DNA of 55,669 bases, taken from Trichodesmium erythraeum GBRTRLIN201 (GTDB taxonomy: Bacteria > Cyanobacteriota > Cyanobacteriia > Cyanobacteriales > Microcoleaceae). Positions within the stretch are counted from its first letter, which is position 1. Every line of letters starts with the position of its first letter. The position numbers and the translations under genes are program-made. The stretch spans positions 1 to 55,669 of the forward strand of contig JAGGDU010000027.1 in assembly GCA_018457135.1 (NCBI GenBank). The letters run 5' to 3'. This document shows positions 46,643 to 55,669 of this stretch, piece by piece. Under the pieces are notes generated by a model. It did not search any database. It worked only from the letters and a program-made list of their open reading frames with translations, and had not been told where the DNA came from.

Positions 46643-48607
46643 ATGAAGTCTATCCAAGGAAGTGAAATCAAAGTGTCCACCAACACTCTCCCAAACAAGC
46701 AAACTAAAAAACCATTATCTAAATCTGCACCAGTCTTCGAGTTTGTTCAGTCTGTCGGTAAAGTTACAACAGGTACAGTATTAGGCATTACTATGCTGAC
46801 TAGCTCATTAGTTGCTGGTGGATTAGTAGGTTTAGCCATTAGCTTTCGTAATCTGCCAGATGTAAGGCTGCTCAAAAATTATACACCTTCAGAAACAACT
46901 CGTATATATGATATCAAAGGTAGGCCCCTGGCAAGTCTCCATGATGAGGCCAACCGAGAAGTCATGCCTCTAAAGCAAATTTCTCCAGACCTCAAACGAG
47001 CAGTTTTGGCAATCGAAGATAGTAATTTCTACAATCACCTAGGGATTTATCCCATTGGAATTATGCGTGCTCTTGTAGCTAACTTAGAGCGGGGTAAAAC
47101 CGTTGAAGGTGGTTCTACTGTGACCATGCAATTGGTAAAAAATTTGTTTCTCTCCCCAACAGCCAAACTTAGTAGGAAAGTAGCTGAAGCAGTTTTGGCA
47201 ATTAGAATGGAACAAATTATGGCCAAAGATGAAATTTTAGAATTATACCTCAACCAAATTTACTGGGGCCATAATTTATATGGAGTTGAAACTGCAGCTC
47301 GAAGCTATTTTAATAAGTCTTCCGAAGATTTAACCTTGGCGGAAGCGGCCTTGATGGCAGGTATGATTCCTGCGCCAGAGGAATATAGCCCTTTTATTAA
47401 CTACAAAAAGTCTAAACAGCGTCAGGCAACAGTTCTAGCCAGGATGCGAGAACTAAATTGGATTACCGCTCAAGAGGAAGCAGAAGCTCTCAAACAACCA
47501 TTGTATGTAGGTAAAGTTACTTCTTTTGGTAAGAGTAAACTTCCTTATATTACCAGTGCAGTTATTCAGGAATTAACTGAGAGGTTCGGTAAAGATGCTG
47601 TTCTGAAGGGAGGAATGCGCATACAAACTACTATTGATATGAACTTCCAAAAGATGGCAGAGAAAACTGTAAGTGAATGGCATAAAATCTTATATTATCG
47701 TGGGCTTTATCGGAGTTGGGACAAAGGTCAATTAGCATTAGTAGCAGTTGACCCACGCACTCATTTTGTCAAAGCGATGGTTGGTGGGGCAGATTTTAAA
47801 ACAAGTCAATATAATCGCGCTGTTCAAGCTTTCAGGCAACCTGGTTCTTCGTTTAAACCTTTTGTTTACTATACTGCTTTTGCTTCGGGTAGATTTACCC
47901 CATCTTCAGTGGTTATAGATGCTCCTGTTAATTATCGAGATGGTACCGGTTATTATTCTCCTCGAAATTATGGTGGCGGATATTCTGGAGCAGTAAGTAT
48001 TCGTAAGGCTTTACAATCTTCTCTGAACATACCTGCTGTTAAAATTGGTCAGGTTGTAGGGCTTAATAAGGTGATTGAGGTTTGTCGAATCTTGGGAATT
48101 AAAAGTCCCATGGAACCCGTGATTTCTTTACCATTGGGTTCTGTTGACTTGACACCTCTAGAAATGGCGGGTGCCTATGCCACTTTTGCTAATAATGGCT
48201 GGCATTCTGATACGACGTTTATTGTCCAGGTGACAGATACTAGTGGAAATGTCTTATTGGACAATACTCCTAAACCTAAATTGGTTCTCAATCAGTGGGC
48301 TGTAGCATCACTTAATAGTATATTGGTGGGAGTAATTGAACAAGGTACGGCTACTAGGGCGAGAATAAGTCGTCAAGCTGCTGGAAAAACTGGTACGACT
48401 TCTTCAGAAAGGGATGTTTGGTTTGTTGGCTATACTCCTCAGTTGTCAACTGCCGTTTGGGTAGGTAACGATGATTACCGACCACTCAACTATGGAGCTA
48501 CTGGTGGTACTACTGTTGCACCTATCTGGCGTGATTTTATGAATCAAGCCATGAGTGGTATGCGCAAAGAATATTTTCCTCCGGCATATAAGTTTGATAG
48601 GCCCTAG
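46643..48607 (+). CDS. Class A penicillin-binding protein (PBP1-type)
   Basis: A bifunctional peptidoglycan synthase of 654 residues. A cytoplasmic tail is followed by one membrane helix (about 42-67). The GT51 glycosyltransferase domain follows, with the catalytic Glu125 in IEDSNFYNHLG and the motifs EGGSTVTMQLVKN and ELYLNQIYWG. The transpeptidase domain has S-x-x-K at Ser402-Lys405 (GSSFK), S-x-N at 460-462 and KTG at 582-584. It acts at the outer face of the plasma membrane. Cyanobacteria have several such enzymes, so I give no specific symbol. It has its own short leader shared with tyrS. Confidence 0.96.
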   Translation: MKSIQGSEIKVSTNTLPNKQTKKPLSKSAPVFEFVQSVGKVTTGTVLGITMLTSSLVAGGLVGLAISFRNLPDVRLLKNYTPSETTRIYDIKGRPLASLHDEANREVMPLKQISPDLKRAVLAIEDSNFYNHLGIYPIGIMRALVANLERGKTVEGGSTVTMQLVKNLFLSPTAKLSRKVAEAVLAIRMEQIMAKDEILELYLNQIYWGHNLYGVETAARSYFNKSSEDLTLAEAALMAGMIPAPEEYSPFINYKKSKQRQATVLARMRELNWITAQEEAEALKQPLYVGKVTSFGKSKLPYITSAVIQELTERFGKDAVLKGGMRIQTTIDMNFQKMAEKTVSEWHKILYYRGLYRSWDKGQLALVAVDPRTHFVKAMVGGADFKTSQYNRAVQAFRQPGSSFKPFVYYTAFASGRFTPSSVVIDAPVNYRDGTGYYSPRNYGGGYSGAVSIRKALQSSLNIPAVKIGQVVGLNKVIEVCRILGIKSPMEPVISLPLGSVDLTPLEMAGAYATFANNGWHSDTTFIVQVTDTSGNVLLDNTPKPKLVLNQWAVASLNSILVGVIEQGTATRARISRQAAGKTGTTSSERDVWFVGYTPQLSTAVWVGNDDYRPLNYGATGGTTVAPIWRDFMNQAMSGMRKEYFPPAYKFDRP

Positions 48608-49321
48608 TGTTTTTGTATTGAATTAGTTCAGTAGAGATATGTTATCGGTACTTTAAGATTTAAATTAAATACATCAAAAATAACCTCAAACCAAGTCCAG
48701 TTAAATCCATAAATACCGCTAAAAAGCTAAGAATAATTAGAAATATAGATCTATAAAAAAATACGATTTGAGGGTAAAAAAATTGCTGTATAAAGTTGTT
48801 AGCTTATTTTTAACCTATTTTTTTCTCAAGTCCCATTATGTCAGTTTCACAAAAGAGTAAGTATTCGGCTCTCAGACCTCAAGGCTTCAGCAATCATACT
48901 TCCTGCTTTAAAGGCGAGACGAGATTTAAATGAATACTTCTTGTGCTTAAAGGAGCCTGAGCTTTGAAGTAAATCTTAATTCTTTCTCAATTTATCAATG
49001 GCTTTTGCCTTCTCCATAACGAGAGATTACAGCAAGTTAAATTTTTATCTTAACAGTCAGTGAACCAGCAGGTAAGTAGCTTAGTCAATCAGTTTTTGGG
49101 AAGAGTTTCCCAAAAAATTGTTGTCCACATTAGTAGCACAAAAATATCTGTTTACTGTTGTGGACATAACCATTTTTGAAGGTTTTTTAAAGACGTAAAC
49201 TTTGGACAGGTAGACAAAAATGGATAATATCCGCAGTGACTTTTACTAATTTATATTTATAGTTACTTATGGAGTACTACCTGAAATTGCAATTAATAAG
49301 CGGTTATTTATCTTAATTAAA
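48608..49321. other. Spacer after the penicillin-binding protein gene
   Basis: No gene. TTGTCCACA at 49121-49129 and TGTGGACA at 49160-49167 form an inverted pair resembling DnaA boxes, but only two are present. An element rich in purines lies around 48900-48960. Confidence 0.4.
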
Positions 49322-49645
49322 TTAGGACTGATGATTCAATTCTGATTTCATTCTTTCTAGAGTTACATTCATTTGATGAAACATTTGTTGAGGAGTAATT
49401 CCGAATTGATTTAACTGAGTTTTAAGTTGTTCCATAGTCATTTTAGCCATGAAATCTTCCGACAGTTCAAATCGTTTCATAAAAATCTTATACCTATCCA
49501 TCATAGCTTCCATTTGCTCAATGTACATTTTCTTACCTTCTCGGTCAAATTTGCCATAATTACTTCCTAGCATAATTAAGGATTGATAATCCTCAAATAG
49601 TTGCTTGGCTTCTTTTTGCACTACTTCTGAATCAAAAAAACCCAT
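49322..49645 (-). CDS. DUF1825 family protein
   Basis: A 107-residue, all-helical protein restricted to cyanobacteria and found in nearly all of them. The start MGFFDSEVVQKEAKQLFEDY and the core FMKRFELSEDFMAKMTMEQL are hallmark sequences. Its function is unknown. It is encoded alone between two long spacers. Confidence 0.93.
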   Translation of the reverse strand: MGFFDSEVVQKEAKQLFEDYQSLIMLGSNYGKFDREGKKMYIEQMEAMMDRYKIFMKRFELSEDFMAKMTMEQLKTQLNQFGITPQQMFHQMNVTLERMKSELNHQS

Positions 49646-50532
49646 AACTTTCCTTTTCTAAAATAAAAATTATATCAACTAAATTTTGACCGGCAGGCTA
49701 TAAACTTGGGTTACAGACTGGAAGCCAATACCACATTTGACGATTATGACATCAATTTGAGGCAAAAACTAAACAGTTTAGTATTGTTACTTATTATTAA
49801 GTATAACATTAATTTTCCCTAGATATTGAACCAGAATAGTATGGTGTGGAAATACCTATATCTGAGTTCGTAAAACCATAAATTCTATTTATAGTAGTAT
49901 CAACATTCAGTCATCTCCTATTAGCTATTAATTTGGGAGCAACTACAGCAATTTAGAAATTCACAGAGAATTAAAAGTTACTACTAAAGTAGCGTACTTT
50001 AGCTTTAGAAAGAATTATTCATTAATTTGCTGTTAGTTGACTGCTAATATCATGTCTCTTTGAATACCCACTGTGGAAAAAAATCAGGTAATCGGAAATT
50101 AGGAATTGGAAAAAGATAGCAATTGATGTAAGAAAAGCATTTTTGATTATAGCTAATTAATGATATTTGATAAGTACAGAAGCCAAATTAATTACATATT
50201 CCATTCCGTTTTTTATTAAGCACTTTTTTGACTCATTAAAATCAGCTTTTATAGTGGTTAATTGTCTCTACTTTAATCCATTTATATTTAATAAATATCT
50301 AGAATATTGATATTATATTTGGTTTCTATAAGTAGGTAGAAAATCTCAATATTCCAATTTTTTTCACTGCCATTATTCAAATTTATTTAGTATACTATTA
50401 TTAGCATGAATCAATGCTTTATAAATAATAACTACATTTTTTATTAGATAATTTATGACTAGATTATTCTCACAAATTAATTACTATTTTAATATTTATA
50501 TTTTCCTTTACCATATTATTAACTGATAATAA
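49646..50532. other. Spacer between DUF1825 and dtd
   Basis: About 890 AT-rich bases with stops in all frames. It contains the promoter of the DUF1825 gene at the left end. No RNA gene or terminator was recognised. Confidence 0.4.
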
Positions 50533-50994
50533 TTATTTATTATTAGCTTCTTTTTCTAACAAGAAAGTTACGGGACCATCATTATCAATTTCAACTTGCA
50601 TCATTGCTCCAAAAATACCAGTTGCTACTTTTAAACCACTCAATTTTAATTTTTCTACAAATAGTTGATAAAGTTGTTTAGCAACTTCAGGAGATGCAGA
50701 GTTATCGAAAGATGGGCGACGACCTTTACGGCAATCTCCATATAGAGTAAACTGACTAACTATTAACAATTCACCATCTATATCTTTGACAGATTTTTCC
50801 CAAAAGTTATTATTACTATCTGGGTCAGGAAATAAACGCAGATCTAGACATTTACGTACTATCCAATCTATTTCTGCTTCTGTATCAGTTGTGGAAATAG
50901 CGACAAGCAAATTTAATCCTTTGCCAATTTTACCAACAATTTCTTCATTTACTTTTACCTGAGAAAAATTAACTCTTTGGATAACAACTCGCAT
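50533..50994 (-). CDS. dtd: D-aminoacyl-tRNA deacylase
   Basis: Hydrolyses D-aminoacyl-tRNAs (and Gly-tRNA-Ala), protecting translation from wrong-handed amino acids. The 153-residue protein begins MRVVIQRV, has the conserved SQFTLYGD, and the cross-subunit Gly-cisPro motif in [10 protein letters not shown]. Acts as a homodimer in known members. It is encoded alone. Confidence 0.97.
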   Translation of the reverse strand: MRVVIQRVNFSQVKVNEEIVGKIGKGLNLLVAISTTDTEAEIDWIVRKCLDLRLFPDPDSNNNFWEKSVKDIDGELLIVSQFTLYGDCRKGRRPSFDNSASPEVAKQLYQLFVEKLKLSGLKVATGIFGAMMQVEIDNDGPVTFLLEKEANNK

Positions 50995-51473
50995 AATTTA
51001 TTTAAGTCAAAAGTCAAAAATCATTATTTATTTTGATTTATAGGAATTTTTTATAAGCAAATTAAAGCATAGGTTAAGACATTAACCTTGGTTATATGAG
51101 CAAACCCAGAATAGTTCAGCTTCCTGAGCTTTTATTTGATTGCTATACTTAATCAAGGAATATATTTTTAAATTTAACTGCCCGCTCTTGATAATCTTCA
51201 GGGTTCAGCACTCAGCTTTCAAATATGTAGTGATTACTAAGTGCTGAATCCTATATTTATTACCTTATTCCTTAGGTGATAAATTTTGGCTACAAACAAC
51301 TAGAGTTTTTTTTAGGAGTTATAAATAAGAAGTTAAATGAAAATACTTTTTCTGCTATTTTTCAGTTCATAACTTATCCTATTTGTCTGATAAACACCCA
51401 TAATCAAGTTTTTTTTACTGCCCTTATTACTTGAACAAATTGGTTTTTCACCATTGCCATTATTTATTACTTT
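50995..51473. other. Spacer between dtd and the CobW-type gene
   Basis: No gene. An imperfect inverted pair GGTTCAGCACTCAG / CTAAGTGCTGAATCC lies around 51211-51252 and could terminate the CobW transcript reading leftward. The rest is AT-rich. Confidence 0.4.
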
Positions 51474-52622
51474 TTAGGAGATAACACAATCTTTTAATTG
51501 CGATCGCAACTTCTCATGGTCTAAGTTCTGACCAATGAAAACTAACTGATTTTTATGATTATTACCATTCCACTGATCATCTTCAATACTAAACCGCTTA
51601 CCACTTAAGTGAAATATGTGTCGTAAAGAGCTTTCTTGAAACCATAAAATACCCTTAGCTCGGAAAACATTTGCTGGTAATTTATTATCTAAAAAATGTT
51701 GAAATTTCTTCATTGAAAGAGGTTTATCACTTTGAAAAGAAATAGAAGTAAATCCATCATTTTCTAAATGGTTAGAATGATAGTGATCGTGTTCATGGTG
51801 ATGATGCTCATGTCCATGGTCATGGTGATGATGTTCATGTCCATGGTCATGGTGATGATGTTCGTGTTCATGGTCATGGTGATGATGTTCGTGTTCATGA
51901 TCATGATCATGATGGTCATGGCCATGATTATGGTGCTGATCAACTTCTGCCAACTCAAAATACTTATCTGACTCGAATAGACCAACACTCAGAACTAATG
52001 GTAAAGCTACTTGTGATTTCTTAGTTCTAATAATTCTAGCATCTTTTTTAAGATTTCTAATTTTCACTTCCAATAAATCTAAATATGCTTCATCTGCCAA
52101 GTCAGTTTTATTCAACAAAATAATATCACTATAGACAATTTGACTATGTGCTGCTTGACTCTTAAACAAATCAACACTATAGTTAGCAGCATCTACCAAA
52201 GTAATAATTGAATCTAAGCGAGTCATATCTCTTAACTCAGTGCCTAAAAAGGTTAAAGCTACTGGCAATGGGTCAGCTAAACCAGTAGTTTCTACTACCA
52301 TATAATCAAATTTTTCTGATTTTCCTAAAATCTTATAAACTGCATTAACCAAGTCCTCATTAATAGTGCAACAAACACAACCATTACTAAGTTCTACCAT
52401 TGTGTCATCTGCATTGGTAGAAACAATTAACTCATTATCAATCCCAATTTCTCCAAATTCATTTACCAAAACAGCAGTTTTAACACCCTCTTGGTTTTGC
52501 AATATATGGTTAAGTAAAGTAGTCTTCCCACTCCCCAGAAAACCTGTAATTATTGTCACTGGTAAACCATGTTTTGGGGTGTCTATATTTGAGTTATCTA
52601 ACTGAGTAGTTGTTAATTGCAT
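51474..52622 (-). CDS. CobW/COG0523-family metal-handling GTPase with histidine-rich repeat
   Basis: A 382-residue G3E-family P-loop GTPase. Walker A GFLGSGKTT starts at residue 27, the metal-binding C-x-C-C motif is at Cys82, Cys84 and Cys85 (GCVCCTINEDL), and the guanine-specificity motif NKTD follows. Residues about 229-284 are a His/Asp/Glu-rich stretch built from a nine-residue repeat of the HEHHHHDHG type. The C-terminal CobW_C domain starts near 290 (FTSISFQSDKP). Such proteins deliver zinc or cobalt to client enzymes; the histidine stretch favours zinc or nickel storage or binding. GAGGAAGA precedes the ATG. I saw no convincing Zur site. Confidence 0.92.
   Translation of the reverse strand: MQLTTTQLDNSNIDTPKHGLPVTIITGFLGSGKTTLLNHILQNQEGVKTAVLVNEFGEIGIDNELIVSTNADDTMVELSNGCVCCTINEDLVNAVYKILGKSEKFDYMVVETTGLADPLPVALTFLGTELRDMTRLDSIITLVDAANYSVDLFKSQAAHSQIVYSDIILLNKTDLADEAYLDLLEVKIRNLKKDARIIRTKKSQVALPLVLSVGLFESDKYFELAEVDQHHNHGHDHHDHDHEHEHHHHDHEHEHHHHDHGHEHHHHDHGHEHHHHEHDHYHSNHLENDGFTSISFQSDKPLSMKKFQHFLDNKLPANVFRAKGILWFQESSLRHIFHLSGKRFSIEDDQWNGNNHKNQLVFIGQNLDHEKLRSQLKDCVIS
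51793..51900 (-). repeat. Four 27-bp tandem units encoding the His-rich linker
   Basis: Units start at 51793, 51820, 51847 and 51874 on the plus strand and differ at a few bases (GCTCATGTC, GTTCATGTC, GTTCGTGTT). Each encodes nine residues with five or six histidines. The array can expand or contract in frame. Confidence 0.9.
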
Positions 52623-54316
52623 AGTCTTCCTCTAAAATTAGGTTAATCTTGATTGTTAATTGGTATTAATGACAAAAAAAGTAGTCATGTTTTACCTTTA
52701 AATTAAAATTTAAGCTGTTCTAATAGAAATAGATATTACTTTCTCCTTAGGCCAGTACAATTATTATAATAGGAACTTCAATACTCTGAAAGGAAGAAAA
52801 CCTAAATTACCAAAAAATCTGGTCTCTATTGCTTTGCCCATAAAGGGACAGGGTCAGCTCATCTTAACAATTATTGACAAATAGTATATTTTCTAATCCT
52901 ATTGCCCTAAAAGATTTTGAGATTAATTTAGTAAGGAAAATACATTCTAATTGTTAAGCCGTGAAAACCGATAATATGAAAATTATGTAATATTTATAAT
53001 TCCTTGAAAAGCTTGTATTGCAAGCAGATAATAAAAACATTGATTTGTCAAGAAAATTTTATATGAGCTTGCCTTGCATAAAGGGGCAACTTTTTAGTTG
53101 TTTTTTTTAAGAAATATGCTAGGATAAATATAAATTTTTTAGTAGCTTGGTAGGTAGTAAAAAAAAATGAATGGGGAGATTATTTAACTATTACTGAATT
53201 GCTGATACAAGTTTATGGTGATGATATAGCTATAATTATCAAGCTCTACAAATTTTGGTCAAATTAGAACATAAGAGTAGTTTGTGGTGTGAAAGCATCC
53301 TACTAAGTAACCGCTATACTGATAAGTTACCTAAAAGAAAGATTTTGACCAAAACAAATAATTCTAGATTTTATTATTTCCATCTTTGTATCATTAAGTG
53401 CGACTTTACCGGTTTTAGCAATAAAATTTTTAGAAGAAAAAATAGTATCTCTGCCTTTAAGAATTAGTGTGATATCTGAATAAAACTTAATAAGAGTAGC
53501 AAATGCCTTGAGTAAACGCCCTACCCTTTGATTAATCTTGTACATCACCGCAACATTAAGAAAAACAAAAAGGAAAAATATTGCTCAAATGAGTGAAAAC
53601 ATTATTGTCTTTTCATACTATAATATATATCATTTTATTAGGTATGCTAAATGACAAGAAGATTCGATAAATGAGTGTTGCATAAAAAACTATAAATCGA
53701 CATAATCAAACTAGAATTATAAATGGGTTTGCTCTGATAATTGACAATTCTGGAAATAGAAAAAGTGATAATTTTACTGAAGTCGTTGGCAAATAAATAT
53801 TTGCGATAAATTGGTAAAACAGAGAATGGGATAGTTATCGGTTATTCCTCAAATATAATCCAAAAGATATCCCCAGAAGAGATAACATTTATAAATTATA
53901 AACACTGCTAGGCTTCCCACTAAAAGATTTTAGTAGTGGAGAGTGCAAAGTGTGGGATAAGAATTAATTGATACCAGTTCTAAGGAGCGATATAGCTGCC
54001 CATCAGCTCCGTCAACGCCAAACCTTCCCTCTGTGCTATTCTATTTTCCTGATAGACTATGAACAAAAATTTAATTAAAATAGGCGATCGCCTATTTCAC
54101 AGTTATCAAGGTTTACTCCCAAACCTGAGCAAGCTTCATAATTTCCTAATGTCCGCGCTGCTATAAATGAGTAGTGCTACATTAATTTAAAAGGGTAATA
54201 AGTAATAAGTAAAAAAAGTTTACTGTGCTACCTAAAGCTAAAAGTCAAAACCTTTAAAATGTAGCTATAATAATCAATAATTATCTAAATAAATTAACAC
54301 TATTACTTATAAGAAA
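52623..54316. other. Long spacer before the cupin gene
   Basis: No confident gene. A minus-strand frame (53327-53548) reads LLKAFATLIKFYSDITLILK and KVALNDTKMEI, faintly like the C-terminal two-thirds of an HPr phosphocarrier, but the phosphorylatable His segment is not there. One HIP1 octamer lies at 54083-54090. The remainder is AT-rich. Confidence 0.4.
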
Positions 54317-54766
54317 ATGATTACTCGTTGCATGATTCCAGTTGTTAAGTCTCCCCAAGACTATCAAGCATATCGCATTAGTCCTAATGATAATAATAGA
54401 CTAGCAATTATTTTCAGCCCAGCCAATGCCAATGCTTCTTTAACTGTATGTTTAGAAGTTTTTGATGTAGGAGGAAAAACACCTTTACATCAACATCATT
54501 TCGCTGTAGAAATGTTTTTTATTCTCAAAGGAGAAGGAAAAGCAAGCTGTGATGGAAAATCTATTAATATTTGTGCTGGTGATAGTATTCTTATGCCACC
54601 AACGGGTAATCATATTATAGAAAATACTGGTTCCACTCGTCTTTATGCCTTGTGTATTATGGTGCCAAATGAAGACTTTGCAGAACTAATTCGCAGTGGA
54701 AAACCAGTAGATTTAGATGAAGAAGATATCCAAGTTTTGACTAGCTCAAATTTTTATAAATTTTGA
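54317..54766 (+). CDS. Cupin-domain protein
   Basis: A 149-residue single-domain cupin. The first cupin motif is TPLHQHHFAVEMFFILKGEG, with two histidines and a glutamate placed to bind a metal. The second is GDSILMPPTGNHIIEN, with the third histidine. The C-terminal 35 residues are polar. Cupins range from dioxygenases to sugar-binding proteins, so no reaction can be assigned. ATG at 54317 is used; a second ATG five codons later is possible. It is isolated. Confidence 0.85.
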   Translation: MITRCMIPVVKSPQDYQAYRISPNDNNRLAIIFSPANANASLTVCLEVFDVGGKTPLHQHHFAVEMFFILKGEGKASCDGKSINICAGDSILMPPTGNHIIENTGSTRLYALCIMVPNEDFAELIRSGKPVDLDEEDIQVLTSSNFYKF

Positions 54767-55669
54767 TTAAAAAGAAAAGGAAGATAAAAGTTTACTTCAC
54801 ATTATTTGAGAAGTACTATTTGAAAATAAAATTTTTCTAGTATATTTACTCAATTAGTTATTAAAAAGCTTTTTATTATTGATCCTACTTAATTTAATTT
54901 TTCCTTTATTCTCTGTTAGGGGGTTAGAGACTTTAGTATTTTGGAGCAAAAAAAAAATGCTAAATTCTCTGTTAGGGGGTTAGGGACTTTAGTATTTTGG
55001 AGTCAAAAAAAAATGCTAACTTTCGGTTTTTCTAAGTTCAAGCACCTTAACATTTTAGAACGACAAAAGCATAAAAATTAAGGGACAATTTTTATACCAT
55101 TTCTCAAAAACTTTTCTACCCTGGCTTTCGAGTAGGAGAGTAGGGGAAGAGGGTTAGGGATATTGCATAATTGTGTCTATACAACATAAAAATAATTAAC
55201 AAACTTAGTTCTCTATTAATTATCACAAGAAAAGTTATTAGTCATTTGTATTACTATTTCTCAAAAAAATTTTTACATTTTATTGACCCAGAAGGTGGAT
55301 TAGTATGGGAGTCGAGGAGAAGTAAATATAATAATAATTAACATTAACTTAGTGCGAGAGAGGAAAAAATATTCCTGTTATATGAATTATTTAATAACTA
55401 AATTTTGAAAAAAAATTAGTTTTAATAAATAGCAATTAGGATTGATTAATTAATATTTAAAGTGCTATTTAAATATACTATTATTTTGGAAATTGATATT
55501 ATGGAAATTTCCTAATTAATTTAATATGGTTCAGTTAATTATTTTTTTTTGCAATTATGTAATTTGAAAAGCTGAACATCATGGTTTTATGCCTTATAAA
55601 TTTCGTCTGATATGAACTATAGCAATCCTAAGTAGGTTGCGGCAAAATTTCATACTGAAAAAGTTTTGG
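54767..55669. other. AT-rich region at the right edge
   Basis: No gene to the end of the window. It includes a two-unit 56-bp tandem repeat listed separately, and long A/T runs around 55380-55560. Any further gene lies beyond the window. Confidence 0.45.
54909..55020. repeat. 56-bp tandem repeat, two units
   Basis: Units at 54909-54964 and 54965-55020 begin TTCTCTGTTAGGGGGTTAG and share ACTTTAGTATTTTGGAG and a poly-A run before TGCTAA. They differ at about four positions. No coding content. Confidence 0.9.

Noticed and set aside
49121-49167. TTGTCCACA and TGTGGACA as DnaA boxes of a replication origin
   Set aside because: Only two sites, no cluster, no dnaA or dnaN nearby and no AT-rich unwinding element distinct from the general background.
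51764-51988. Met/Ile- and Met/Val-rich frames on both strands over the His-rich repeat
   Set aside because: They are by-products of the CATGGTGATGATG repeat read in other frames; the CobW frame explains the sequence.

Overview
The window looks like chromosome of a low-GC, filamentous, oxygenic cyanobacterium close to Trichodesmium or Okeania. Photosystem I psaC, a ferredoxin-dependent glutamate synthase, a PucC-family protein, a DUF1825 protein and many GCGATCGC (HIP1) octamers all point to cyanobacteria. The low coding density, long AT-rich spacers and abundant decayed mobile elements fit Trichodesmium in particular. The genus assignment is an inference from gene style and base composition, not from a database match.

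Layout. 1-2067 is a group II intron whose reverse transcriptase/HNH maturase carries four lesions. 2068-5240 is a mobile-element graveyard with a wrecked IS1-type transposase and a tnpB fragment. 5369-10009 is Fd-GOGAT, followed by a clear terminator and an IS607-type element with an intact serine-recombinase tnpA but only a tnpB stub. 11501-17804 holds the most unusual locus: three tandem, nearly identical genes encoding a Ser/Thr kinase, a membrane segment and a formylglycine-generating-enzyme-like (C-type-lectin fold) domain. Their last ~40 codons diverge sharply, in the adenine-centred way expected of diversity-generating retroelement (DGR) targets. No template repeat or DGR reverse transcriptase is visible here, so they would have to be supplied in trans.

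18782-31012 is mostly housekeeping: a PucC-like transporter, an aldo/keto reductase with a duplicated promoter and start, a SWIM zinc-finger protein, a broken CHAT-domain gene, glmS, an IS605-type tnpB/right-end remnant, psaC, an HdrB-like iron-sulfur protein, acpP and fabF. After a 2.9-kb gene-poor stretch come transketolase, a small membrane protein, and an AAA+ ATPase/subtilisin-like protease pair whose protease seems to have an amber codon near its original start. Then follow a LOG-family protein, a conserved secreted protein frameshifted in an A10 tract, pyrF, tyrS divergent from a class A penicillin-binding protein, DUF1825, dtd, a CobW-type metal GTPase with a histidine-rich repeat, and a cupin.

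Functionally the intact genes cover nitrogen and amino-sugar metabolism (Fd-GOGAT, GlmS), fatty-acid synthesis (AcpP, FabF), the Calvin and pentose-phosphate cycles (transketolase), photosystem I (PsaC), pyrimidines (PyrF), translation quality (TyrS, Dtd), cell wall (PBP) and metal handling (CobW). The accessory layer is unusually rich: decayed introns and insertion sequences, small dispersed repeats with short inverted ends, tandem duplications, and a putative DGR-diversified receptor-kinase cluster.
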